Source of the DNA: Halomonas sp. ALS9
Lineage (GTDB): Bacteria > Pseudomonadota > Gammaproteobacteria > Pseudomonadales > Halomonadaceae
NCBI RefSeq assembly: GCF_001651035.1
Contig: NZ_LXRG01000110.1
Location: 186,001-250,000, forward strand
DNA: 64,000 nt
Direction: 5' to 3'
Within the stretch, counting starts at the first letter, position 1. The number at the start of each line of letters is the position of its first letter. The notes under the pieces are model-generated. The model was not told the origin of the DNA and ran no database searches. It saw only the letters and a program-made list of their open reading frames with translations. Shown here piece after piece: positions 44,881-53,383 of this stretch. The translations under genes were made by a program, and so were the position numbers.

Positions 44881-45187
44881 GCTAAGCCTCGCGTTATAGA
44901 GCTGCCATGCAGGATGGCTGTTGTTATAAATTGCTGACCCAGGCAACGATAGGGTTCGTGAGCGCAACGGTTTGCGGAAGCCAATTCGTGTCGAGGGTGC
45001 TGTTTGTGGACATGTTCGTATGGTTTTAGAATTATGAAACGAAAGTTTCTAAAGAAGTTACTATTGGGAGGAGTGTTTCACAAGCGTTTTGCTTAAGCGC
45101 TTCGCCAAAGATCGCTTTAATATGGTTCGCTAATATTGTATACAAGATAAATGTCTCTTGTTTTTACTAAGCAATATAGGTTTAAAA
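44881..45187. promoter_or_regulatory. YfcC-allE divergent control region
   Basis: The 307-base gap contains the palindrome TGAAACGAAAGTTTCT (45035-45050, identical to the one at 40340) and TTGTATACAA (45136-45145). So both candidate regulators could act on this one promoter region. No gene is supported here. Confidence 0.65.
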
Positions 45188-46018
45188 ATGCCAGCTACTT
45201 ACTACGCCCCCACCGGCGGGCACCCGCCGCAAACCCAGATCACTGCCGATCGTGCGGTATTTACCGAAGCCTATGCGCTGATCCCTAAAGGCGTCATGCG
45301 CGATATCGTTACCAGCAATCTGCCGTTCTGGGAAGGCACCCGGCTATGGGTGCTGGCGCGTCCGTTGTCGGGGTTTGCCGAGACGTTTTCGCAATACATT
45401 ATGGAAGTACAGCCCCAGGGCGGTAGCGATAAGCCCGAGCCAGATCCCCAGGCCGAAGGCGTGCTGTTTATTGTTGAGGGTGAGTTAACGCTTACTTTGT
45501 CGGGTGAGCGCCATACCCTGCTGCCCGGCGGCTATGCGTTTATTCCCCCCGGCAGTGATTGGCTGGTGCGCAACGAATCTAACGCGCCGGTACGTTTCCA
45601 CTGGGTGCGCAAGGCGTATGAGTTTGTCGAAGGGCTAGACGTGCCGCAGGCGTTTGTTACCAACGAGCAGGACATAGCGCCTATCGAAATGCCGGGCACC
45701 GAAGGACGCTGGGTCACCACGCGCTTTGTCGACCCCGCGGACGTCCGTCACGATATGCATGTCAATATCGTGACCTTTCAGCCCGGCGGCGTGATTCCCT
45801 TTGATGAAACCCATGTGATGGAACACGGTTTGTACGTGCTTGAAGGCAAAGCCGTTTATCACTTAAATCAAAACTGGGTGGAAGTAGAGGCCGGAGACTT
45901 TATGTGGCTACGCGCCTTCTGCCCTCAGGCCTGCTACGCCGCTGGCCCTGGGCCGTTTCGGTATTTGTTGTATAAAGACGTTAATCGCCATGCGTCTCTT
46001 AAACTGTCATCTCGCTAA
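45188..46018 (+). CDS. allE: (S)-ureidoglycine aminohydrolase
   Basis: AllE (YlbA, UGlyAH) hydrolyses (S)-ureidoglycine to (S)-ureidoglycolate and ammonia. The 276-residue protein is a bicupin: the first cupin has SGFAETFSQYIMEVQPQG and EGELTLTLSGERHTLLPGGYAFIPPG, the second VNIVTFQPGGVIPFDETHVMEHG with the metal ligands His and Glu. YYAPTGGHPPQ is the family N-terminus. ATG at 45188 chosen over a 10-codon longer frame. Confidence 0.94.
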   Translation: MPATYYAPTGGHPPQTQITADRAVFTEAYALIPKGVMRDIVTSNLPFWEGTRLWVLARPLSGFAETFSQYIMEVQPQGGSDKPEPDPQAEGVLFIVEGELTLTLSGERHTLLPGGYAFIPPGSDWLVRNESNAPVRFHWVRKAYEFVEGLDVPQAFVTNEQDIAPIEMPGTEGRWVTTRFVDPADVRHDMHVNIVTFQPGGVIPFDETHVMEHGLYVLEGKAVYHLNQNWVEVEAGDFMWLRAFCPQACYAAGPGPFRYLLYKDVNRHASLKLSSR

Positions 46019-46027
46019 GGAGCTGCA

Positions 46028-46516
46028 ATGCTTGAGCTTAAAGCCGAACCGTTAACAGCAGAAGCCTTTGCCCCTTTTGGCGATGTGATGGATGCGCGTA
46101 CATCAACGTCGTTTCCCATTAACGCTGGGCGCACCCAGCGCCATCACGATTTGGCGAAGGTGGAAACCCTGGGCGAAAACGCCCACACGCTGATTAATAT
46201 CTTCGTGAGCCAGCCGATTACACTACCGCTGGAGCTAACGTTTCTGGAGCGTCACCCCCAGGGCAGCCAAGCCTTTATGCCGCTTCATCAGGAGCGTTTT
46301 ATTGTCGTGGTGGCGCCACCCGGTGAACACATCAATCCAGAAGATGTACGAGCCTTTGTCACCGATGGCCGCCAAGGTGTGAACTACCGCGCGGGTACCT
46401 GGCATGCCATTCAGTCGGTGCTGGAGCGCGAAGGCGAATTTTTAGTGGTGGATCGGGGCGGTGATGGCAATAACTGCGATGAGTTTCCCCTCGCGATCAC
46501 GGTGACATTGAAGTAA
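46028..46516 (+). CDS. allA: Ureidoglycolate lyase
   Basis: AllA cleaves (S)-ureidoglycolate to glyoxylate and urea, the last step of allantoin use. The 162-residue cupin protein has LTAEAFAPFGDVMDAR at its start, FLERHPQGSQAFMPL and GTWHAIQSVL toward the end, typical of the family. AAGGAG precedes the ATG. It is co-transcribed with allE, ten bases apart. Confidence 0.95.
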   Translation: MLELKAEPLTAEAFAPFGDVMDARTSTSFPINAGRTQRHHDLAKVETLGENAHTLINIFVSQPITLPLELTFLERHPQGSQAFMPLHQERFIVVVAPPGEHINPEDVRAFVTDGRQGVNYRAGTWHAIQSVLEREGEFLVVDRGGDGNNCDEFPLAITVTLK

Positions 46517-46633
46517 TCAGCGCTTGAGTGTTGCACTGCTGTCATGTCGCACGCGTTAAACTGATAAGCTAGGGTGGAGAAATAAGGTCACTCTAACGAG
46601 TCACTACACGTTAATTCGCATGGTTGGAACATT

Positions 46634-48109
46634 ATGAACGCACTGCACTACTCCTCGATCCGTCGTACCAAAATTGTCGCCACTCTTGGGCCTGCCAGCG
46701 ACCGGGAAGGCGTGTTGGAAGCCATGCTCAAGGCGGGTGTCGATGTGGTGCGTCTTAATTTCTCCCACGGCACCGCCGATGACCATCGCCGCCGCTTGAC
46801 CGAGGTGCGTGAAATCGCCGCCCAGCTAGGTCGCAGCGTAGCGGTTTTGGGTGATCTGCAGGGCCCCAAGATTCGTATTGCGCGGTTTAGGGATGGTGCC
46901 GTGGTGCTCAAAGAGGGCCAGCCGTTTATTCTCGATATGGAACTCGATGGCGATGCGGGCGATGTACACCAGGTAGGCTGTGACTATAAGACCTTGTCCC
47001 AAGACGTCACCGCCGGAGACCGCCTGCTGTTAGACGATGGGCGCTTGGTGCTTGACGTGGCCCGCGTTGAAGGCCAGCAGGTGCATACCACCGTGGTCGT
47101 GGGCGGCAAGCTTTCCAACCATAAAGGCATTAACAAACAGGGCGGCGGTCTCTCTGCTCCGGCATTGACCGATAAAGATAAGGTCGACCTCAAAACCGCT
47201 GTTGAGATTGGCGTCGACTATCTGGCCATTTCCTTTCCCCGCCATGCGGAAGACATGCTGGAAGCTCGCCGTTTGCTGGGCGAAGCGGGTAAGGAAATTG
47301 GCTTGGTGGCCAAGGTTGAACGTGCAGAAGCGGTCGCTGATGACGCCACCCTGGATGGCATTATCGAAGCGTCTGAAGCAGTCATGGTGGCGCGTGGCGA
47401 TCTAGGTGTAGAAATTGGCGATGCCAAGCTGGTCGGCGTGCAAAAGCGCATGATCAAGCGCGCCCGCTCGCTCAACCGTGCTGTCATTACTGCCACACAG
47501 ATGATGGAAAGCATGATTTCAGCGCCGCTACCTACGCGTGCCGAAGTCTTTGACGTCGCTAACGCGGTATTGGATGGCAGCGATGCGGTCATGCTTTCGG
47601 CAGAAACCGCCGCAGGTGACTATCCGCTGGAAACTGTAGAAGCGATGTCGCGTGTGTGTTTGGGCGCCGAGCGTGAAAAGTCCGCCCAGGAGTCTGGCCA
47701 CCGTATGCATGAGGGCTTTACCCGTCCGGACGAAACCATCGCGCTTTCCGCCATGTATGCTGCCAACCACATGACGGGCGTCACCGCGATTGCCTGTATG
47801 ACGTCGTCGGGCTATACGCCGCTGATTGCCTCGCGCATTAGCTCTGGCTTACCGATTGTGGGCCTGGCGCATAACCCCATCGCCCAGCGGCGCATGGCGC
47901 TCTACCGTGGCGTTGTCTCGCTGCCGTTTGACACCTCTGAAATGAGTGCCACGGAGCTAAACGGTCGCGCCCTTGAGCTACTGGTGAAGATGGGGATCTC
48001 CAAAGCAGGTGACCATGTGATCCTTACCCGCGGTGACCATATGAATGCTCACGGCGGTACCAATACCATGAAGGTAATGGAGATTACTGACGAGCATGCT
48101 AAAAGCTAA
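46634..48109 (+). CDS. pyk: Pyruvate kinase
   Basis: Pyruvate kinase transfers the phosphate of PEP to ADP. The 491-residue protein has [39 protein letters not shown], the catalytic K/E region [25 protein letters not shown] and [11 protein letters not shown]. Closest in length and style to the PykA type. The final 14 bases overlap modA, but no function connects the two. Confidence 0.96.
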   Translation: MNALHYSSIRRTKIVATLGPASDREGVLEAMLKAGVDVVRLNFSHGTADDHRRRLTEVREIAAQLGRSVAVLGDLQGPKIRIARFRDGAVVLKEGQPFILDMELDGDAGDVHQVGCDYKTLSQDVTAGDRLLLDDGRLVLDVARVEGQQVHTTVVVGGKLSNHKGINKQGGGLSAPALTDKDKVDLKTAVEIGVDYLAISFPRHAEDMLEARRLLGEAGKEIGLVAKVERAEAVADDATLDGIIEASEAVMVARGDLGVEIGDAKLVGVQKRMIKRARSLNRAVITATQMMESMISAPLPTRAEVFDVANAVLDGSDAVMLSAETAAGDYPLETVEAMSRVCLGAEREKSAQESGHRMHEGFTRPDETIALSAMYAANHMTGVTAIACMTSSGYTPLIASRISSGLPIVGLAHNPIAQRRMALYRGVVSLPFDTSEMSATELNGRALELLVKMGISKAGDHVILTRGDHMNAHGGTNTMKVMEITDEHAKS

Positions 48110-48881
48110 ATTAGCGTATGGGTGGCTGCTAGCCTGCTCGCTTCTGATAGGCGCCCCCGCACAAGCGGGGGCGCCTATTGTGGCGGCAGCGTCTGATCTG
48201 CAGTTTGCGCTAACAGAAGCCGCCGAGCAGTTTGAGCAGCAAACCGGCCATGCCCTGCGGCTCAACTTTGGTTCGTCGGGCAACTTTCGCCGCCAAATCG
48301 AACAGGGCGCACCTTTTGAGCTCTATCTCTCTGCTGACGAGCGCTACGTTCAGGCGCTTTATGAAGAGGGCCACACCCAGGACGAAGGCGTGATCTACGC
48401 CATTGGCCGGTTAGTGTGGTTGCAGCGCAGCGGGCGTGACGATTTGCCTAGCGGGGATGCTCCGCTGGCGGCAGTACAGGATGCGCTGACAGCTCACGCA
48501 AGTGGCACCACTGAACGCATCGCCCTGGCGAATCCAGAGCATGCGCCCTACGGCGTGGCGGCGCAGCAGGCGCTTGAGCACGCCGGGCTTTGGGAGCCAA
48601 CCGAGCCACTGCGGGTGCTGGGCGAAAACGTCTCCCAGGCGGCGCAGTTCGCGCTTTCCGACGATGCGCGCGGTGGTCTGGTGGCTTACTCCTTGGCACT
48701 GGCCCCCGCGTTGAGTGAGCGAAGTGAGTACGTACTTATCCCAGAGGGTTGGCATAGCCCACTACGCCAACGCATGGTGTTGACTAACCAGGCAGGAGAC
48801 ATCGCTAGCGATTTCTATCAATGGCTGCAAGAAGACGAAGGGCAAGCCATTCTGCGCCGCTACGGCTTTAGCGCCGAATAA
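48096..48881 (+). CDS. modA: Molybdate ABC transporter substrate-binding protein
   Basis: ModA is the periplasmic molybdate-binding protein. A Sec signal peptide (about 1-24, [14 protein letters not shown]) is followed by [21 protein letters not shown] (quoted in part: [15 protein letters not shown]), the substrate motif [22 protein letters not shown] (in part: [18 protein letters not shown]) and ADERYVQAL. The start lies inside pyk (14-base overlap) without a clear ribosome site in an open region. A perfect hairpin lies inside the signal-peptide coding region. First of modABC. Confidence 0.94.
   Translation: MLKAKLAYGWLLACSLLIGAPAQAGAPIVAAASDLQFALTEAAEQFEQQTGHALRLNFGSSGNFRRQIEQGAPFELYLSADERYVQALYEEGHTQDEGVIYAIGRLVWLQRSGRDDLPSGDAPLAAVQDALTAHASGTTERIALANPEHAPYGVAAQQALEHAGLWEPTEPLRVLGENVSQAAQFALSDDARGGLVAYSLALAPALSERSEYVLIPEGWHSPLRQRMVLTNQAGDIASDFYQWLQEDEGQAILRRYGFSAE
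48147..48178 (+). other. Strong hairpin inside the modA signal-peptide coding sequence
   Basis: A perfect 14-bp stem (ATAGGCGCCCCCGC/GCGGGGGCGCCTAT) with loop ACAA, 51 bases after the modA start. It covers the codons for the end of the signal peptide ([12 protein letters not shown]). It has no T run. Confidence 0.75.
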
Positions 48882-48922
48882 TGGCTGGTTCATGATGGGC
48901 TGCTCGTAATGGATGGTTCTTA

Positions 48923-49591
48923 ATGGATTGGTCGGCGCTTTCGGTCTCGCTTCGCCTTGCCGGGTTTACCTGCTTGATTCTTATCCCTGTCGCCATCTGG
49001 CTAGGCCGCGCTCTGGCCTACGCGCGTTTTCGGGGCAAAGGTCTATGCGAAGCGCTTGTAGCGTTACCGCTGGTATTGCCGCCTACCGTCCTGGGCTTTT
49101 ATCTGCTGTTGAGCTTTGGCCGCGATGCGCCGGTGGGCTCGCTTTGGGCAAACATCACCGGCAGCGGGCTGAATTTCACTTTCACGGGCATATTACTGGC
49201 CTCCCTGATCGCCAATTTGCCGTTTGCCGTACAGCCCATTCAGCGCGCCTTTGAGCACGTGCCCCACAACCTGCGGGAAGCGGCATGGTGTAGCGGGTTG
49301 AGCCCCTGGCAGACGCTCTTGCGCATCGAATTGCCCTTGGTGTGGCCAGGGATCATGTCCGCGGCAGCGCTCACGTTTGCCCATACACTGGGGGAATTTG
49401 GGGTGATTTTAATGGTGGGGGGCGCTATCGATGGCGAAACCCGCACCCTTGCCATTGCGATCTATGATCGCGTTCAAGCCTTCGATGAACAGGGCGCTGC
49501 ACAAATGTCGGCGCTGCTGCTGCTGGTGTCGTTTATTACCTTGGGGCTTGTCTATGGATTGGCTGGGCGCAGACGGTGGGTACGTGGCTGA
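48923..49591 (+). CDS. modB: Molybdate ABC transporter permease
   Basis: ModB is the inner-membrane permease of the molybdate importer. The 222-residue protein has five or six helices with ALPLVLPPTVLGFYLLLSFG, VQPIQRAFEHVPHNLREAAW and the EAA-like TFAHTLGEFGVILMVGGAI. It begins 41 bases after modA; an imperfect 19-bp direct repeat spans that gap. Its end overlaps modC. Confidence 0.94.
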   Translation: MDWSALSVSLRLAGFTCLILIPVAIWLGRALAYARFRGKGLCEALVALPLVLPPTVLGFYLLLSFGRDAPVGSLWANITGSGLNFTFTGILLASLIANLPFAVQPIQRAFEHVPHNLREAAWCSGLSPWQTLLRIELPLVWPGIMSAAALTFAHTLGEFGVILMVGGAIDGETRTLAIAIYDRVQAFDEQGAAQMSALLLLVSFITLGLVYGLAGRRRWVRG

Positions 49592-50732
49592 TTCGCGCAT
49601 CAACGTGCCGATCGAAGGACTAGACGTGGCGGTCCACCAAACGGGGCCGATTCCGCTGGCAGCCGATTTTGTTTGCCAACCCGGCGAATTGCTGGCGCTG
49701 GTAGGGCCGTCGGGTAGCGGGAAAACCACGCTGCTGCGCACCATTGCCGGGCTTTATCGTCCCCAAAGTGGGCGAGTGGCGTGCGCGGGAGACGTTTGGT
49801 TTGACGCCGAATGTAAGCATTCACTCTCGCCCCAGCGTCGGCAAGTCGGCATGGTGTTTCAGGACTATGCGCTGTTTCCGCACCTCACTGCGCTGGAAAA
49901 TATTCAAGTACCCCTTCGTCATTTACCTCAACCCAAGCGCCGTGAGCAGGCTGAACAGTGGCTGGCCAAGGTGCGTTTAGACGGGCTGGGCAAGCGCTAT
50001 CCCAATGCGCTTTCAGGCGGCCAGCGCCAGCGGGTGGCGCTGGCCCGCGCCTTGGCCCGCGACCCGAAAGTGCTATTGCTCGACGAACCGTTTTCAGCGG
50101 TTGATCAGGTCACCCGCCGGCGGTTGCAGCGCGAGCTGGCGCTGCTCCGACAGCAAATTGAGATCCCTATCGTGCTGGTAACGCATGACCTAGAGGAAGC
50201 CACTGCGCTTGCTGATCAAATTTGTGTGCTGCATAACGGTGTCAGCCTGCAGCAAGCCGCTCCCGAGGCGCTGTTTAGGCACCCTGCATCGCCTCTGATT
50301 GCTCGTTTGTTAGACAGGCATAATCTGTTTAAAGGCACCGTTGTCGAGGTAGCAGGGCAGCGCCGCCTGCAGTGGGGGAAAACTTACCTGGAAGTCGCCG
50401 AAGGCCTTGCCAATCTGCCGCTGGGAGAATCAGTGGCTTGGTATCTGCCACCGTCGGATATTGTGCTTCACCGCCGCGACCGGCCTTCGCAAGGCGAACG
50501 TGAGAACCCGCTGGCTGCCGCGGTGGAAGAGTTAGTAGTGCTTGGGGGCATTACGTCAGTTTCACTGCGCGTCAATCATGGCGATATGTTACGTTTCGAT
50601 ATCGCCACCCATGCCGCACGGCGTAACCAGTTAACCCGCGGCGCAGTGGTGAACGTTTCGTTGCTGGCGGCAGGCATTCACCTGATGCCAGGCCACCGAG
50701 TTCGCGCAGATGCGCATGACAAAAGGAAGTAA
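49554..50732 (+). CDS. modC: Molybdate ABC transporter ATP-binding protein
   Basis: ModC is the ATPase of the molybdate importer: Walker A GPSGSGKTT, LSGGQRQRVALARALAR signature, LLLDEPFSAVD Walker B and LVTHDLEEATALADQI H-loop, then a C-terminal MOP/TOBE-like domain (about 310-390, NPLAAAVEELVVLGG and LRFDIATHAARRNQL) that binds molybdate in the family. The start is uncertain: ATG 49554 (used, overlapping modB by 38 bases) or GTG 49584. Length is 392 residues. Confidence 0.88.
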   Translation: MDWLGADGGYVADSRINVPIEGLDVAVHQTGPIPLAADFVCQPGELLALVGPSGSGKTTLLRTIAGLYRPQSGRVACAGDVWFDAECKHSLSPQRRQVGMVFQDYALFPHLTALENIQVPLRHLPQPKRREQAEQWLAKVRLDGLGKRYPNALSGGQRQRVALARALARDPKVLLLDEPFSAVDQVTRRRLQRELALLRQQIEIPIVLVTHDLEEATALADQICVLHNGVSLQQAAPEALFRHPASPLIARLLDRHNLFKGTVVEVAGQRRLQWGKTYLEVAEGLANLPLGESVAWYLPPSDIVLHRRDRPSQGERENPLAAAVEELVVLGGITSVSLRVNHGDMLRFDIATHAARRNQLTRGAVVNVSLLAAGIHLMPGHRVRADAHDKRK

Positions 50733-50734
50733 GC

Positions 50735-51268
50735 ATGGATCCCACGCGTCGCACGCTGCTCAAAGCGTCGTTACTGTTACCGCTGGCGGCACTGCTGCCG
50801 ATGTCGCTAATCAGCTCGTTTGCTTGGGGGCAGGCGACGGCGAAAGAAATGCAGACGTTGGCGCTGGCTATTCACAGCGAGGGCGGCCCACATCGTTTAG
50901 AGGTGGAAGTGGCCGAAACGGCTTCCCAGCGTCAGCGTGGATTAATGGGGCGTGAGAGCTTGCCGGAAGCGCGCGGTATGCTGTTCCGTTTTGAGAGTGA
51001 GCAGTCAGCCAACAATGCCTTTTGGATGTATCGCACCCTGATTCCCCTCGATATTGCGTTTATCGATAGCGACGGACGGATCGTGGCGATTAATACCATG
51101 CAGCCCTGCGAGTCCTCGTCGCCGAGTGACTGCCCCTCCTACCCGGCGGGTGCGGCTTACCATTCAGCGCTAGAGGTCAATGGCGGCTATTTTGCCGAGC
51201 GCGGCATCACCGTGGGTGACTGCGTGTCGATCCCTGATGAGGCCGGTTTCTGCCAGCCTGCCGATTAA
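50735..51268 (+). CDS. DUF192 family exported protein
   Basis: A 177-residue DUF192 protein. The N-terminus has a twin-arginine-like motif (TRRTLLKA) and a hydrophobic segment ending in a signal-peptidase-like site (SFAWGQA). The body carries VAETASQRQRGLMGRE and MYRTLIPLDIAFIDSDGRIVAI (in part: YRTLIPLDIAFIDSDG), the family hallmark. The function of DUF192 is unknown. The ATG follows AAGGAAG, two bases after the modC stop, so it is probably co-transcribed with modABC. Its stop overlaps the convergent next gene by four bases. Confidence 0.85.
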   Translation: MDPTRRTLLKASLLLPLAALLPMSLISSFAWGQATAKEMQTLALAIHSEGGPHRLEVEVAETASQRQRGLMGRESLPEARGMLFRFESEQSANNAFWMYRTLIPLDIAFIDSDGRIVAINTMQPCESSSPSDCPSYPAGAAYHSALEVNGGYFAERGITVGDCVSIPDEAGFCQPAD

Positions 51269-52125
51269 GCAGGCTGTGGACGGCGGCGAAATCTAATCAC
51301 AATTAGCGCAATACCCGCGACCACTAAGCCGCCGCCCACCAGTTTATGCACGCCTAGGCTGTCCCCCATTAACAGTGCGCCCAGACCGACTGCCAGTACC
51401 GGTACGAGTAGCGTCATGGGCACCACGCGATTAACCGGGTGGCGGCGCAACAGCGCGTACCAAATCCCGTAAGCAACAATCGATGACATCACGGCGGTGT
51501 AAATCATCGCCCCCCAGCCTAACCAAGTTGCCTGCTGCATCGCCTGCCACTGACCGCTCTCAAACAGCCATGAGCCTAGCGCTACCTGGGGCACTGCAAA
51601 CAGGGCCATCCAGCCTGCCAGCGCCATCGGCGCAATCGGCGGGCCACGCTTGATCAATAGCTGCGATACCGCCCAGCCCATGGCACTGCACAAAAGAATC
51701 GCCAGCGGCAGCGGAGAGGGTAACGTTGGCCCACCCGCCAGCACGACGACCCCGGCAAACGACAGCAGCAGCCCGGCGATACGCTTGGGCCCCAGCTTCT
51801 CTTTTAGAAAGATCACGGCCAACAGCGTGGCAAAGGGCGTTCCCATCTGCACTAACAGCGCCCCGGTACCGGCCTCTGCGTGCTCCAGGCCAATAAACAG
51901 CAGAGCAAAGTGCAGGCTGCCAAACGTCACTGAGAGCAGCAGCAAAAAGGGCAGCTGTACCCGCGCCACTGGGTAGAAAGGCACCAGCAGTGCCGCCACT
52001 AACATAAAGCGCAGCGTGGTCATCAGCAGCGGTGGTAACTCCGCCACGCCGACCTTAATCACAATGATATTTAGCGCCCAAATGGCGATCACAAACAGGC
52101 CGAGCAGTAAATCGCGTAGTGGCAC
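51265..52125 (-). CDS. DMT-superfamily (EamA) permease
   Basis: A ten-helix EamA-type drug/metabolite transporter of 286 residues. Duplicated EamA repeats run from LLLGLFVIAIWALNIIVIKVG to ALEHAEAGTGALLVQMGTPFA (seen in part) and end GALLMGDSLGVHKLVGGGLVV. Substrate cannot be predicted. GTG at 52125 is chosen with a weak GGA site; a longer frame to 52215 adds a 30-residue leader that is polar, Tyr/His-rich and unlike the family. Confidence 0.82.
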   Translation of the reverse strand: MPLRDLLLGLFVIAIWALNIIVIKVGVAELPPLLMTTLRFMLVAALLVPFYPVARVQLPFLLLLSVTFGSLHFALLFIGLEHAEAGTGALLVQMGTPFATLLAVIFLKEKLGPKRIAGLLLSFAGVVVLAGGPTLPSPLPLAILLCSAMGWAVSQLLIKRGPPIAPMALAGWMALFAVPQVALGSWLFESGQWQAMQQATWLGWGAMIYTAVMSSIVAYGIWYALLRRHPVNRVVPMTLLVPVLAVGLGALLMGDSLGVHKLVGGGLVVAGIALIVIRFRRRPQPA

Positions 52126-52451
52126 GTTGATGTCCGTAGGTAGAAGGAAATGATAGCCATTGTACCAGCTTGGCTGATGGCAAAAATAATAGTGCGACGA
52201 ACGACTGTTTAGCATCGCAGCTGTGTGATACCAAAGTATTAAGTTTTTCTTTAATAGTCTATAAGTTGTTTATAACCAACTAGTTGTGAATTGATTTATG
52301 AGGGTGTTAAGTTTTTTTTGGCATCTTTTAAGCAGTAGAGCAGGCGGCTGGCTTGCACATTTAACTAAGATGATCTAAAAAAATGTAACCGATTACATTT
52401 TTGCATCGGCGCTTTCACAACCTATAACAATTCAACAACAACGAGGTGGAT
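52126..52451. promoter_or_regulatory. Divergent region with a LacI-type operator
   Basis: AAATGTAACCGATTACATTT (52381-52400) is an almost perfect 20-base dyad, with arms AAATGTAA and TTACATTT around CCGA. It resembles the LacI-family site also found at 62368-62385 (AATGTAACCGGTTACATT). It sits 52 bases before the first gene of the plus-strand operon. The remainder is AT-rich with no gene. Confidence 0.75.
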
Positions 52452-53336
52452 ATGGATACCCCGCGACGTTTAAAACGTATGAGTTCACATGCTCTATTGG
52501 CTGCCAGCGCTGTGGCGCTGTCAGCGCTAAGTGCACCTGGCTTTGCCCAAGCACAAGGCAATTCAGCCGAGCTACCCATCGCCGTTCAAATGTACACGCT
52601 GCGTGATTTTGGCAGTTTGGAGGAGCAGTTAGCCGCCGTGAATAGGGCGGGCATTTCGGCGATTGAAACGGTGGGCACCCAGCAAGTAACGGCCGAAGAA
52701 CTCAATGCGTTGTTAGAAGAGCACGCGCTTGAAGTGATCTCAAGCCACGTGCAACTGGATGACCTGCGCAATCGTTTAGATGAAACGGTGGCCTTTAATC
52801 AGGCGGTGGGCAACGACACCTTAACGATGCCTTATTTAGCCGAGGACGCACGCCCTAGCGACGCAGAAGGCTGGCAAGCGCTGGGTGAAGAGCTGGGTGA
52901 GATTGCCGCTGAACTAGATGCCGAAGGTTTCCGGTTGGCATATCACAACCATGATTTCGAGATGGAAGTGTATGACGGTAAAACCGCCTTGGAGCATCTG
53001 TTTGATGCGGCCGGATCTGACCTATTGGCGGAATTAGATATCGCCTGGGTAGCGCGGGGCGGGTTTGACCCGGTCGAGTACGTAACGCGTTTTGATGGGC
53101 AACTGTTTGCTGTACACGCCAAAGATAACGCGCCAGAAGGCACCGCTGAAGATGAGGGTGGGTTCGCCACGCTTGGCGCAGGCGTGCTGGATTGGGACGC
53201 GATACTGCCTGCTATCGAAGCCACTGATGTGGAGTGGTACATCATAGAACACGATATGCCGCTAGACGCTGAAGCGGTGATTACAGAAGGAAATAGCTTC
53301 CTAGCGGAGAAATTGGCAGCGCTTCGAGAAGAGTAA
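52452..53336 (+). CDS. Exported sugar phosphate isomerase/epimerase-like protein
   Basis: A 294-residue TIM-barrel protein of the sugar isomerase/epimerase (AP_endonuc_2) type with an N-terminal signal peptide (LLAASAVALSALSAPGFAQA), so it is predicted to work outside the cytoplasm. Barrel motifs are AVQMYTLRDFGSLEEQL, EVISSHVQLDDL, YHNHDFEM (metal His/Glu), LAELDIAWVARGG and FAVHAKDN. The precise reaction is unknown; exported members often occur with 3-keto sugar genes. ATG at 52452 follows GAGG. Confidence 0.85.
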   Translation: MDTPRRLKRMSSHALLAASAVALSALSAPGFAQAQGNSAELPIAVQMYTLRDFGSLEEQLAAVNRAGISAIETVGTQQVTAEELNALLEEHALEVISSHVQLDDLRNRLDETVAFNQAVGNDTLTMPYLAEDARPSDAEGWQALGEELGEIAAELDAEGFRLAYHNHDFEMEVYDGKTALEHLFDAAGSDLLAELDIAWVARGGFDPVEYVTRFDGQLFAVHAKDNAPEGTAEDEGGFATLGAGVLDWDAILPAIEATDVEWYIIEHDMPLDAEAVITEGNSFLAEKLAALREE

Positions 53337-53383
53337 TGCACGCATAGGCCATCTCATTTAGATGACAAACGCGAGGATGCTTT

